From: Micromonospora halotolerans
GTDB lineage: Bacteria; Actinomycetota; Actinomycetes; Mycobacteriales; Micromonosporaceae
DNA length: 64,000 nucleotides
NCBI RefSeq assembly: GCF_032108445.1
Contig: NZ_CP134876.1
Location: 5,456,001 to 5,520,000, forward strand
Reading direction: 5' to 3'
Positions within the stretch are counted from its first letter, which is position 1; every line of letters begins with the position of its first letter. Both the position numbers and the translations under genes were made by a program. A model generated the notes under the pieces. The model worked only from the letters and a program-made list of their open reading frames with translations. It had not been told where the DNA came from and made no database searches. Below are positions 43,855 through 52,304 of this stretch, one piece after another.

Positions 43855-45254
43855 GCGCTGCGGGCGCCGTGGCCGCCGGCCGGCCGAGGGGGACGGCCGG
43901 CGGACTGCGGCTGACCTGGGTGCAGCCGGAGGACCTGCTGCCGCACGAGCTGGCCGCCAGCGGCGACGAGGGCCGCGACGTCACCGCCCTGGCCGACCGC
44001 TGGGCGGCGGCGGGCGGCGACGTCACGGCACCGGTCAGCGGGGCGTCGCCGGTGCCGGCGCCGCCGGCGCTGCGGGCCCTCGCCGTCGACCTGCTCGACG
44101 CCGCCGACGCGCTGCCCGGACCGGACAGCGCGGACGAGCCCGACGACCTCGACGCGGTCCGCGCGACCTGGCCGAGCGCCTGGGACCTGCCGACCACCGT
44201 CGAGCGGGACCGGCTGCACGGCGCCTGGCTCGGCCGGGCGGCCGGCTGCCTGCTCGGCAAGCCGGTGGAGAAGATTCCCCGCCACGGGATCCGGGAGATC
44301 CTCACCGCCACCGGCCGGTGGCCGCTGCGCGACTGGTTCACGGCGCGCGGTCTGCCGGCCGACGTGGCCGCCCGCTGGCCGTGGAACCGGCGCAGCGCCC
44401 CGACCAGCCTCGCCGAGAACATCGCCGGCATGCCGGAGGACGACGACCTCAACTTCCCGCTGCTGGCGCTGCGCGTCCTGGAGACCCACGGACCCGGCTT
44501 CACCAGCGCCCACGTGGCCCAGGCGTGGCTGGACTGGCTGCCCGCCGGGCGGGTCTTCACCGCCGAGCGGGTCGCCTACCGCAACCTGCTGCTCGGCCTC
44601 ACCCCGCCGGACACCGCCCGCCGGCACAACCCGTTCCGGGAGTGGATCGGCGCGCAGATCCGCGCCGACGTGTACGGCTGGACCAACCCCGGCCGCCCCG
44701 ACCGGGCCGCCGAGGCCGCCTGGCGCGACGCGGCCGTGAGCCACGTCCGGGCCGGCGCGTACGGGGCGATCTGGGTGGCCGCCATGGCCGCGGCCGCACC
44801 GGTGGCCGGCGACGTCGACGCGGTGCTGGACGCGGGCGAGTCGGTGCTGCCCCCGGGCAGCCGGTTCACCGCGGCCGTCCGCGAGGCGCGCGCCCTCGGC
44901 GCCGCCGGTGACGACTGGGAGAGCATCGTGGACACCCTCTACGCGCGGCACGGCCACCTGCACTGGGTGCACGTCCGCAACAACGCCGCCCTGGTCGCGG
45001 CGGCCCTGGCGTACGGGCGGGGCGACCTGGAACGCTCCATCTGCGCGGTCGTCGCCGGCGGCTGGGACACCGACTCCAACGGCGCCACCGTCGGCGCGGT
45101 CACCGGGGCGCTCACCGGCGCCGCCCGGCTGCCCGGCCGCTGGGTCGCGCCGCTGCGCAACCGGCTGGCCAGCAGCATCGCCGGCTTCGACGGCATCGGC
45201 TTCGACGAGCTGGCCGACCGTACCCTCGCTCTGGCCCACGGGAGCCTGGCATGA
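43851..45254 (+). CDS. ADP-ribosylglycohydrolase family protein (second of two)
   Basis: 467-residue protein of the same superfamily but a different branch. An N-terminal extension of about 115 residues precedes the core. Core motifs: GAWLGRAAGCLLGKPVEKI (GCLLGKP from residue 132), AGMPEDDDLNF (D197-D199), HVRNNAALVAAALAYG and the C-terminal metal site GGWDTDSNGATVGAVTGAL (D406, D408). Both metal-binding sites are kept. The tandem with 42721 is not a recent duplication, since lengths and motifs differ. ATG overlaps the preceding stop by four bases; the stop overlaps the PfkB start likewise. Confidence 0.88.
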   Translation: MSAAGAVAAGRPRGTAGGLRLTWVQPEDLLPHELAASGDEGRDVTALADRWAAAGGDVTAPVSGASPVPAPPALRALAVDLLDAADALPGPDSADEPDDLDAVRATWPSAWDLPTTVERDRLHGAWLGRAAGCLLGKPVEKIPRHGIREILTATGRWPLRDWFTARGLPADVAARWPWNRRSAPTSLAENIAGMPEDDDLNFPLLALRVLETHGPGFTSAHVAQAWLDWLPAGRVFTAERVAYRNLLLGLTPPDTARRHNPFREWIGAQIRADVYGWTNPGRPDRAAEAAWRDAAVSHVRAGAYGAIWVAAMAAAAPVAGDVDAVLDAGESVLPPGSRFTAAVREARALGAAGDDWESIVDTLYARHGHLHWVHVRNNAALVAAALAYGRGDLERSICAVVAGGWDTDSNGATVGAVTGALTGAARLPGRWVAPLRNRLASSIAGFDGIGFDELADRTLALAHGSLA

Positions 45255-46183
45255 GCGCCCGCGTGGCGGTGGTCGGCAGCGCCAACCTGGACCTCGTGGT
45301 GACCGCGCCGCAGCTGCCCCGCCCCGGCGAGACGGTGCTCGGCGACGACTTCCGGATGGTGCCCGGCGGCAAGGGCGCCAACCAGGCGGTCGCCGCCGCC
45401 CGGGCCGGCGCCGACTGCGCCTTCGTGGGCGCCATCGGCGGCGACGGGTTCGGCGGGCTGCTGCGGGACAACCTGGCCGCGGCCGGCGTCGACGTCGCCG
45501 GCCTGCGCACGGTCGACGGGCCGTCCGGGGTCGCGCTGATCGCGGTGGACCACGCGGCGGAGAACTGCATCGTGGTCGCCCCCGGCGCGAACGGCGCGCT
45601 GACCCTCGACGACGCCGACCGCGACGCGGTGGCGGCGGCCGGCGTGCTGCTGCTGCAACTGGAGGTGCCGCTGTCGGAGGTGACCCGGGCCGCCGGCTGG
45701 GCCCGGGCCGGCGGCGCCGCCGTGGTGCTCAACGCCGCCCCGGCCCGGCCGCTGCCCACCGAGCTGCTCGACCTGGTCGACGTGCTGGTGGTCAACGAGC
45801 ACGAGGCCGCCGTCGTCGCCGGGGTGTTCACCGACGAGCCGGCGGCCCTGCTCGACGCGCTGGTCGGCCTGGTGCCGCGGGTGGTACTCACCCTCGGCGC
45901 GCGCGGCGCCGCCTACGCCGACCGGGACGGCGCCCGGATCGAGGTGCCGGCCCCGACGATCGACGCGGTGGACACCACGGCCGCCGGCGACGCGTTCACC
46001 GGCGCGCTCGCGGTCGCCCTGGCCGAACGCGGCGGGCTCACCGGCGACACCGCCACCGGCGTGCTGCGCTGGGCGTGCGCCGCCGGCGCGGCCTGCGCCC
46101 AACGCCCCGGCGCGTCCACCGCCCTGCCCGAGCGGGACGCCATCGACGCGCTCGCCGCCGCCACCTACGGAGAGGTCCAGTGA
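45251..46183 (+). CDS. PfkB family carbohydrate kinase, ribokinase-like
   Basis: 310-residue cytoplasmic sugar kinase. Signature 1 is PGGKGANQAVAAARAGA (about residues 37-53) and signature 2 DTTAAGDAFTGALAVAL, with the catalytic Asp in AAGDAF. The N-terminus VAVVGSANLDLVVTAPQLPRPGETVLGDDF is the ribokinase form. It would phosphorylate ribose or another pentose released by the glycohydrolases upstream. Overlaps both neighbours by four bases. Confidence 0.92.
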   Translation: MSARVAVVGSANLDLVVTAPQLPRPGETVLGDDFRMVPGGKGANQAVAAARAGADCAFVGAIGGDGFGGLLRDNLAAAGVDVAGLRTVDGPSGVALIAVDHAAENCIVVAPGANGALTLDDADRDAVAAAGVLLLQLEVPLSEVTRAAGWARAGGAAVVLNAAPARPLPTELLDLVDVLVVNEHEAAVVAGVFTDEPAALLDALVGLVPRVVLTLGARGAAYADRDGARIEVPAPTIDAVDTTAAGDAFTGALAVALAERGGLTGDTATGVLRWACAAGAACAQRPGASTALPERDAIDALAAATYGEVQ

Positions 46184-48129
46184 GCTTCAACCCGTACGTG
46201 CCGCGGCCGATCGACCGGCCCACCGAGGTCCCGCTCGGCGGGCACGCCGACCTGACCAGCCTGGACGAGGCGAAGATCTTCGCCGCCCCCGACGACCCGG
46301 CCGACTGGCCGGCCTGGCGGGAGCAGCTCACCCGGTGGCGGGCCGACGCCCGCACCCGGCTCGGCTACACCGGCGCGCACTACGACGAGATCGCCGGCGA
46401 CTGTTTCAGCGTCTGCCTCGCCTGGCTCTGGGACGAGACGCTGTACGACCACGACCGCGGCGTGTTCACCGTCGAGGCGTTCCTCGACGGGGCGCGGCGC
46501 GACTTCGGCGGCTTCGACGGCGTGGTGCTCTGGCACGCGTACCCGGTCATCGGCGTGGACGAGCGCAACCAGTTCGACTGGTACCGGGACGTGCCCGAGC
46601 TGCCCGAGGTGGTCCGCGCGTTCCAGGCCGCCGGGGTCCGGGTGTTCGTCGACTACAACCCGTGGGACACCGGCACACGGCGGGAGGCCGGCGCGGACGC
46701 CGAGGAGGTCGCCGCGCTGGCCGGCCGGCTCGGCGTCGACGGGGTCTTCCTGGACACCCTGAAGGAGGGCGCCGGCGAGCTGCGCAAGGCCCTCGACGCG
46801 GTCCGCCCCGGCCTGGTCCTGGAGGGGGAGAGCCGGGTGCCGCTGGCCCGGATCGCCGACCACGCCATGTCCTGGGCGCAGTGGTTCGCCGACTCGGACA
46901 CCCCCGGCGTGCTGCGCGCCAAGTGGTTCGAACGCCGGCACGTCCTGCACCACACCCGCCGCTGGCACCGCGACCACCTCGACGAGCTGCACTCCGCCTG
47001 GCTCAACGGCTGCGGCGTGCTGGTCTGGGAGAGCGTCTTCGGTGTCTGGGTCGGCTGGAACGAGCGGGACCGGGCCGTGCTGCGGGCCATGCGTCGGGTG
47101 CAGGCCAGCCACGCCGCCTGGCTGCGCGCCGAGGACTGGGTCCCGCTCGCCGACCACCCCGGCGCCGGTCAGGTGTACGCGTCCCGCTGGACCCACGACG
47201 ACCAGCCGCTGTGGACGGTGGTCAACCGGGGCGCCGACCACGACGGCCCCTGGCTGCTCACCGACGCCCGGCCGGGGCGCTTCGTCGACCTGGTCACCGG
47301 CGCCGAGCTGACCGTCACCGAACTCGAGGACGGCCGGGTGGCCGTCGGCGGGCCGCTGCCCGCCGGGGCGATCGCCGCCGTGGTCGCCACCGAGGCGCCG
47401 GCGCCCCGCCACGAGCCGCCGACCGGGGACCCGTCGTTCCCGGCCCGCGTCGCCGTGCGCGCCCGCACCCCGTGGTCACCCCTCGCGGCCCTGCCCGACG
47501 GCATGGTGACCATGGAGGGTGGCCGGCACGAGCTGACCGTGCGCCACCGGGTCCGGGAGACCGGCCTCTACGGCGAGGCCCCGTACGTCGACGAGTGGAA
47601 GCCGCTGCCGCCGCGCCTGCACCACACCGGCACGCTGCGCCGCCAGGTCCGGCTCGGCCGCTTCGCCATCGACACCCACGAGGTCACCCACGGCGAGTAC
47701 GCGCGTTTCCTCGCCGCCACCGGCTACCGGCCGGTCCGGGCGGAACGGTTCACCGCCGGGCAGGGCCCCGCCGACGCCCCGGTCACCGGGGTCGACCTCG
47801 CCGACGCCCGCGCGTACGCCGACTGGGCCGGGCTGCGGCTGCCTACCGAGGACGAGTGGCAGGTGGCCGCCGAGGCGGGCCTGCTGGTCCGGCGGGAACC
47901 GCTGGTGTGGAACCTGACCGAGAGCGAGCACTCCGACGGGCGCACCCGCTTCGTCATCCTCAAGGGCGGCTGCGCCTACCGCGCGGAGGGCTCCGACTGG
48001 TACTTCGACGGCGGCCCGCAGCCGCCGGACGTGTCGGTGAAGCTGCTGCTCACCGGCGCCGGCCTGACCCGCTCCACCTCGATCGGTTTCCGCTGCGCCG
48101 CCGACCTGCCCGAAGGAGCCCTCCGATGA
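46180..48129 (+). CDS. glycosidase-like TIM-barrel protein fused to a SUMF1/FGE-like domain
   Basis: 649-residue cytoplasmic protein with two parts. Residues about 60-330 look like a glycoside hydrolase barrel: FGGFDGVVLWHAYPVIG, VRVFVDYNPWDTG, GVDGVFLDTLKEG (D192, possible nucleophile) and VLEGESRVPL (E215/E217). After a beta-sandwich linker (about 370-425), residues about 475-645 resemble formylglycine-generating enzyme: FAIDTHEVTHGEYARFLAATGYRP, LRLPTEDEWQVAAEAG, VWNLTESE and the final GFRCA. The two active-site Cys of true FGE are not at their usual places, so sulfatase maturation is doubtful. No close family could be named for the barrel. GTG start overlaps the kinase stop by four bases. 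Confidence 0.72.
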   Translation: MSFNPYVPRPIDRPTEVPLGGHADLTSLDEAKIFAAPDDPADWPAWREQLTRWRADARTRLGYTGAHYDEIAGDCFSVCLAWLWDETLYDHDRGVFTVEAFLDGARRDFGGFDGVVLWHAYPVIGVDERNQFDWYRDVPELPEVVRAFQAAGVRVFVDYNPWDTGTRREAGADAEEVAALAGRLGVDGVFLDTLKEGAGELRKALDAVRPGLVLEGESRVPLARIADHAMSWAQWFADSDTPGVLRAKWFERRHVLHHTRRWHRDHLDELHSAWLNGCGVLVWESVFGVWVGWNERDRAVLRAMRRVQASHAAWLRAEDWVPLADHPGAGQVYASRWTHDDQPLWTVVNRGADHDGPWLLTDARPGRFVDLVTGAELTVTELEDGRVAVGGPLPAGAIAAVVATEAPAPRHEPPTGDPSFPARVAVRARTPWSPLAALPDGMVTMEGGRHELTVRHRVRETGLYGEAPYVDEWKPLPPRLHHTGTLRRQVRLGRFAIDTHEVTHGEYARFLAATGYRPVRAERFTAGQGPADAPVTGVDLADARAYADWAGLRLPTEDEWQVAAEAGLLVRREPLVWNLTESEHSDGRTRFVILKGGCAYRAEGSDWYFDGGPQPPDVSVKLLLTGAGLTRSTSIGFRCAADLPEGALR

Positions 48130-50273
48130 GAAGAGCGTGGCGCCCCGGCGCCGCCCTGGTCGCCCTGCTGACCGCCGTCGGGCTCGCCGGCCTCGCCCCG
48201 GAGACCGCCGTCGCCGGCCGGGAGCGGTCCGGCACCCTCGCCACCGCGACCGCACCCTCGCCGGCCCTCGGCGCCGCCATCGACTACACCGTCTACCTCC
48301 CGTACGGCTACGGCGACGCGGCGAACGCCGGCACCCGCTACCCGGTGCTGTACCTGCTGCACGGGCGCGGCGACACCATGCAGGCGTGGACCCGGGTGAA
48401 GAGCGACCTGGACCGGCTCATCGCCGACGGCGAGGTGCCGCCGGTGATCGCCGTGCTGCCCGACGCGCCGTGGAGCGAGCGCGGCAACTGGTACGTCGAC
48501 TCCGCGTACACCGGCGCCGACCGCCCGGGCCGGCCGGTGGAGACCGCGCTGACCCGCGACCTCGTCGCGCACGTCGACGCCACGTACCGCACCGCCCCGC
48601 ACCGCAACGCCCGGCTGGTCGGCGGTTACTCGATGGGCGGGGCCGGCGCGCTGCGCTACGCGCTGGCCCACCAGGACCTCTTCGCCAACGCGCTGGTGCT
48701 CAGCCCGGCCGTCTACCGGCCGCTGCCACCGGCCGACTCGTCGGCCCGCGAGTTCGGCGCGTTCGGCGACGGCGACGAACCCTTCTCCGACGAGGTGTAC
48801 CAGCGGCTGAACTACCCGGCCCTGCTCCCCGGCCTCGACGCCGAGTCGCCGGTGCGGATGTTCATCGCCGTCGGCGACGACGAGTGGGCCAACCCCGACC
48901 CGGCCGACGCCGCGCACGACCTCGACTACGAGGCCGCCACCCTCTACAACACGGTGCGCCGGGCGGACGGCGTCGCCGCCGAGTTCCGTGTCCTGGACGG
49001 CGGGCACGACTGGGACGTCTGGCGGCCCGCGTTCGTCGACGGCCTGAAGCACCTGGCCGCCACGCTGAGCGTCACCCCGCCGGCCGGGCTGCCCGCCCCG
49101 CTGCACGGCACGGCCGGCGCCGACTGGGCCGGCGGGGTCGCCGCCCACCCGGACGGCGACGTCACCCTCGGCTACGCGGCCTCGGGCGCCGTCGCCGGCC
49201 AGCCGTACGCCGGCGGCCTGGACGCCGTGGTCACCCGGCTCGCCGCCGACCGCACGGTCCGCTGGACCAGCCAGTTCGGCACCACCGCCAACGACCGGCT
49301 CTACGGGACCGTGCCGCTGCCCGACGGCGGCGTGCTCACCGCCGGATACACCCGCGGCGACCTCGACGGCCGGCACCCGGCCAGCCCCGCCGACGACGCG
49401 TTCGTGGCGAAGCTGACCGCCGCCGGGCAGCGGGCCTGGCTCACCCAGGCCGGCGACCCCGGCAAGGCCGACCGGTTCTACGCGATCACCGCCGCCCCCG
49501 ACGGGGGCGCGTACGTCGCCGGCTACACCAGCGGCGCCTTCGGCGGGACCAGCGCCGGCGACAAGGACGCCGTCCTCGCCCGGATCGCCCCGGACGGCAC
49601 GCTGGCCTGGACCCGGCAGTTCGGCGGCCCCGGCGAGGACAAGGCGTACGCCGTGGCGGCCGACGCGAACGGGGTCTACGTGGCCGGTGGCACCTCCGGG
49701 GCGCTGCCCGGCACCACGCCGCTCGGCGGCGCCGACGGCTGGCTCGCCCGGTTCACCCCGGACGGCACCCGCGACTGGCTCACCGTGGCCGGCGGCACGG
49801 GCGACGATCTGCTCGGCGGCGTCACGGTCACCGGCTCCGGCCAGGTGGTGGCCACCGGCGCCACGGCCGGGGACGTGCTCACCGTGGCGTACACGGCCAC
49901 GGGCGCGCAGCGCTGGCGGACCGTCACCGGCGGGCGCGGCGCGGACGCCGGCACCGACGTGCTGGCCCTCGCCGACGGCACCGTCGCGGTGGTCGGCTTC
50001 ACGGGCAGCACCCTCGGCGTGCCGGCCGGCGGCGCGGACGTGCTCACCCTGCGCCTCGACGGCAAGGGCCGGCAGGTCGCCGTCGCCCAGTACGGCACCG
50101 CCCGCGACGACGCCGCCGACCCGTTCGGCGAGGAGAACGTCTACGCCACCGTGGGGCCCGGCGGCCGGCTGCTGGTCAGCGGCCGTACCGCCGGCACGCC
50201 CGACGGCGGCGCCGCGCTCGGCGACGGGGACGTGTTCCTCGCCGCCGTCGACCCGGTGAAGGGGACGCCATGA
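48126..50273 (+). CDS. secreted esterase with C-terminal SBBP beta-propeller repeats
   Basis: 715-residue exported protein. Signal peptide with VALLTAVGLAGLAPETAVAG, cleavage near residue 31. The esterase D/PF00756 domain (about 50-320) has YPVLYLLHGRGDTMQAWTR, nucleophile elbow GGYSMGG with Ser169, acid in VGDDEWANPDP and His in DGGHDWDVWRPAF. Residues about 335-710 hold six or so repeats of the SBBP form (WTSQFGTTANDRLYG, AWTRQFGGPGEDKAYAVAADANGVYVAG, VYVAGGTSGAL), a beta-propeller. Likely frees an acyl group outside the cell before import of the rest. ATG overlaps the previous stop by four bases. Confidence 0.88.
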   Translation: MRRAWRPGAALVALLTAVGLAGLAPETAVAGRERSGTLATATAPSPALGAAIDYTVYLPYGYGDAANAGTRYPVLYLLHGRGDTMQAWTRVKSDLDRLIADGEVPPVIAVLPDAPWSERGNWYVDSAYTGADRPGRPVETALTRDLVAHVDATYRTAPHRNARLVGGYSMGGAGALRYALAHQDLFANALVLSPAVYRPLPPADSSAREFGAFGDGDEPFSDEVYQRLNYPALLPGLDAESPVRMFIAVGDDEWANPDPADAAHDLDYEAATLYNTVRRADGVAAEFRVLDGGHDWDVWRPAFVDGLKHLAATLSVTPPAGLPAPLHGTAGADWAGGVAAHPDGDVTLGYAASGAVAGQPYAGGLDAVVTRLAADRTVRWTSQFGTTANDRLYGTVPLPDGGVLTAGYTRGDLDGRHPASPADDAFVAKLTAAGQRAWLTQAGDPGKADRFYAITAAPDGGAYVAGYTSGAFGGTSAGDKDAVLARIAPDGTLAWTRQFGGPGEDKAYAVAADANGVYVAGGTSGALPGTTPLGGADGWLARFTPDGTRDWLTVAGGTGDDLLGGVTVTGSGQVVATGATAGDVLTVAYTATGAQRWRTVTGGRGADAGTDVLALADGTVAVVGFTGSTLGVPAGGADVLTLRLDGKGRQVAVAQYGTARDDAADPFGEENVYATVGPGGRLLVSGRTAGTPDGGAALGDGDVFLAAVDPVKGTP

Positions 50274-51463
50274 CCACGACCGCCCCGCTGCACGGCGTCA
50301 AGGTGGTCGACCTGGCCACCCTCTTCGCCGGCCCGCTGGCCGCCGCGTTCCTCGGCGACTTCGGCGCCGACGTGGTCAAGGTGGAGCATCCCGCCAAGCC
50401 GGACCCGTCCCGGGGCCACGGCCCCGCGAAGGACGGCGTCGGCCTGTGGTGGAAGGTGCTCGGCCGCAACAAGCGGACCGTCACGCTCAACCTCTCCCGG
50501 CCGGAGGGCGCGGACCTGCTGCGCCGGCTGCTCGCCGACGCCGACGTGCTGGTGGAGAACTTCCGCCCCGGCACCCTGGAGCGCTGGGGTCTCGGCCCGG
50601 ACGAGCTGCACGCGGTCAACCCGCGGCTGGTGATCGCCCGGATCAGCGGCTTCGGGCAGGTCGGCCCGTACGCGCCCCGGCCCGGGTTCGGCACCCTGGC
50701 CGAGGCGATGAGCGGCTTCGCGGCGGCCACCGGGGAGCCCGACGGGCCGCCGACCCTGCCCCCGTTCGGGCTGGCCGACTCGGTCACCGCGCTCGCCGCC
50801 GCGTACGCGGTCATGCTGGCCCTGCGCGGCCGCGACCTGACCGGCCGGGGCCAGGTGGTCGACCTGGCCATCATCGAGCCGATCATGGCGATGCTCGGCC
50901 CGCAGATCACCTGGTACGACCAGCTCGGCTACGTCCAGCCCCGGCTGGGCAACCGGTCCAACAACAACGCGCCCCGCAACACCTACCGGTGCGCCGACGG
51001 GCGGTGGGTGGCCGTGTCCACCAGCGCGCAGAGCATCGCCGAGCGGGTGGTCCGGCTCGTCGGCCGCCCGGAACTCGTGGACGAGCCGTGGTTCGCCACC
51101 GGCAGCGGCCGGGCCGCGCACGCCGACGAACTCGACGCGGCGGTCGGCGCGTGGGTGGGCAAGCGGGACCGGGACGAGGTGGTGGCCGCGTTCGAGGCGG
51201 CCCAGGCCGCCGTGGCCCCCGTCTACGACGTGCGCGACATCCTGGCCGACCCGCAGTACGCGGCGCTCGGCACCGTGGTCACCGTGCCCGACGAGGAGTT
51301 GGGGGAGGTGCGGATGCAGAACGTGCCGTTCCGGATGTCGGACAGCCCGGGGGAGATCCGGCACGCCGGCCGCCGCCACGGCCAGGACACCGACGCGGTG
51401 CTCGGCGCGCTCGGCCTGACCGCCGACGAGCTTTCCGCACTGCGCGAGCGCGGGGTGATCTGA
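50270..51463 (+). CDS. CaiB/BaiF family (class III) CoA-transferase
   Basis: 397-residue cytoplasmic CoA-transferase. N-terminal GVKVVDLATLFAGPLAAAFLGDFGADVVKVEHP, then LGRNKRTVTLNLSRPEGADLLRRLLADADVLVENFRPGTLERWGLG, and the strand GQVVDLAIIEP with catalytic Asp198. Class III enzymes move CoA between carboxylic acids (oxalate, malate, citramalate, carnitine and others). With the CitE-like lyase next door, it would activate a hydroxy-dicarboxylic acid for cleavage. ATG overlaps the esterase stop by four bases. Confidence 0.93.
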   Translation: MTTTAPLHGVKVVDLATLFAGPLAAAFLGDFGADVVKVEHPAKPDPSRGHGPAKDGVGLWWKVLGRNKRTVTLNLSRPEGADLLRRLLADADVLVENFRPGTLERWGLGPDELHAVNPRLVIARISGFGQVGPYAPRPGFGTLAEAMSGFAAATGEPDGPPTLPPFGLADSVTALAAAYAVMLALRGRDLTGRGQVVDLAIIEPIMAMLGPQITWYDQLGYVQPRLGNRSNNNAPRNTYRCADGRWVAVSTSAQSIAERVVRLVGRPELVDEPWFATGSGRAAHADELDAAVGAWVGKRDRDEVVAAFEAAQAAVAPVYDVRDILADPQYAALGTVVTVPDEELGEVRMQNVPFRMSDSPGEIRHAGRRHGQDTDAVLGALGLTADELSALRERGVI

Positions 51464-52284
51464 TGCTGCTCACCTGGCTCTACGTGCCCGGCGACCGGCC
51501 CGACCGGTTCGCCAAGGCGGTCGCGGCCGGCGCCGACGCGGTCATCCTCGACCTGGAGGACGCCGTGGTGGCCGGTCGCAAGGCGTACGCCCGCGACGCC
51601 GTCGCCGAGTTCCTCGCCGACCCGCAGCCACTGCCCGTGCAGGTGCGGGTCACCGAGCTGACCGGCCCGGACCTCGACGTCGACCTGGCCGCCGTCGCGG
51701 GCCGGCCGGGGCTGGCCGGGCTGCGACTGCCCAAGGTGGAGTCACCGGCGACGGTGGCCGCGGTGGCCGCCCGGGTCGACACCCCGCTGCACCCGCTGGT
51801 CGAGTCGGCCGTCGGGCTGGAGTCCGCGTACGCCATCGCGGCCGCCCACCCGGCGGTGGCCTCGCTCGGGCTCGGCGAGGCCGACCTCCGCTCCGACCTG
51901 GGCGTCGCCGACGACGACGGCCTGCTCTGGGCGCGCGGCCGGATCGTGGTCGCGGCCCGCGCGGCCGGCCTGCCGCCGCCGGCCATGTCGGTGTACGCCG
52001 ACGTGGCCGACCTCGACGGCCTGGCGGCCTCCTGCGCGGCCGGCCGGCGGCTCGGCTTCCTGGGCCGGGCCGCCATCCACCCGCGCCAGCTGCCGGTGAT
52101 CACCGACGCGTTCCGCCCCGGCGACCGCGAGGTGGACCGGGCCCGCGAGCTGCTCGCCGCGGTCGCCGACGCGCACACCCGCGACTCCGGCACGGTGGTG
52201 CTGCCCGACGGGCGGTTCGCCGACCGGGCCATGGTGGCCGCCGCCCGGCGGGTCGTCGACCTCGCCGCCCGCTACGCCGCCTGA
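51463..52284 (+). CDS. HpcH/HpaI aldolase/citrate lyase beta-subunit-like (CitE-like) lyase
   Basis: 273-residue cytoplasmic TIM-barrel lyase, last gene of the operon. CitE motifs: TWLYVPGDRPDRFAKAVAAGADAVILDLEDAVVAGRKAYARD at the N-terminus, LRLPKVESP with the metal-linked Glu, and SLGLGEADLRSDLGVA, ending LGFLGRAAIHPRQLPVI. Stand-alone members cleave or hydrolyse malyl-CoA, citramalyl-CoA or relatives to acetyl-CoA plus an oxoacid. Pairing with the CoA-transferase gives a two-step cleavage module. ATG shares one base with the preceding stop (TGATG). Confidence 0.92.
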   Translation: MLLTWLYVPGDRPDRFAKAVAAGADAVILDLEDAVVAGRKAYARDAVAEFLADPQPLPVQVRVTELTGPDLDVDLAAVAGRPGLAGLRLPKVESPATVAAVAARVDTPLHPLVESAVGLESAYAIAAAHPAVASLGLGEADLRSDLGVADDDGLLWARGRIVVAARAAGLPPPAMSVYADVADLDGLAASCAAGRRLGFLGRAAIHPRQLPVITDAFRPGDREVDRARELLAAVADAHTRDSGTVVLPDGRFADRAMVAAARRVVDLAARYAA

Positions 52285-52304
52285 CGCCGCGCCCGGCGGC
52301 TGTC

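Noticed and set aside
42721-45254. Protein ADP-ribosylation toxin/antitoxin or nitrogenase-type DraT/DraG system
   Set aside because: No ADP-ribosyltransferase gene is nearby and the context is sugar transport and catabolism.
46180-48129. Functional sulfatase-maturing enzyme
   Set aside because: The Cys pair needed for formylglycine formation is not at the expected places and no sulfatase gene is near.
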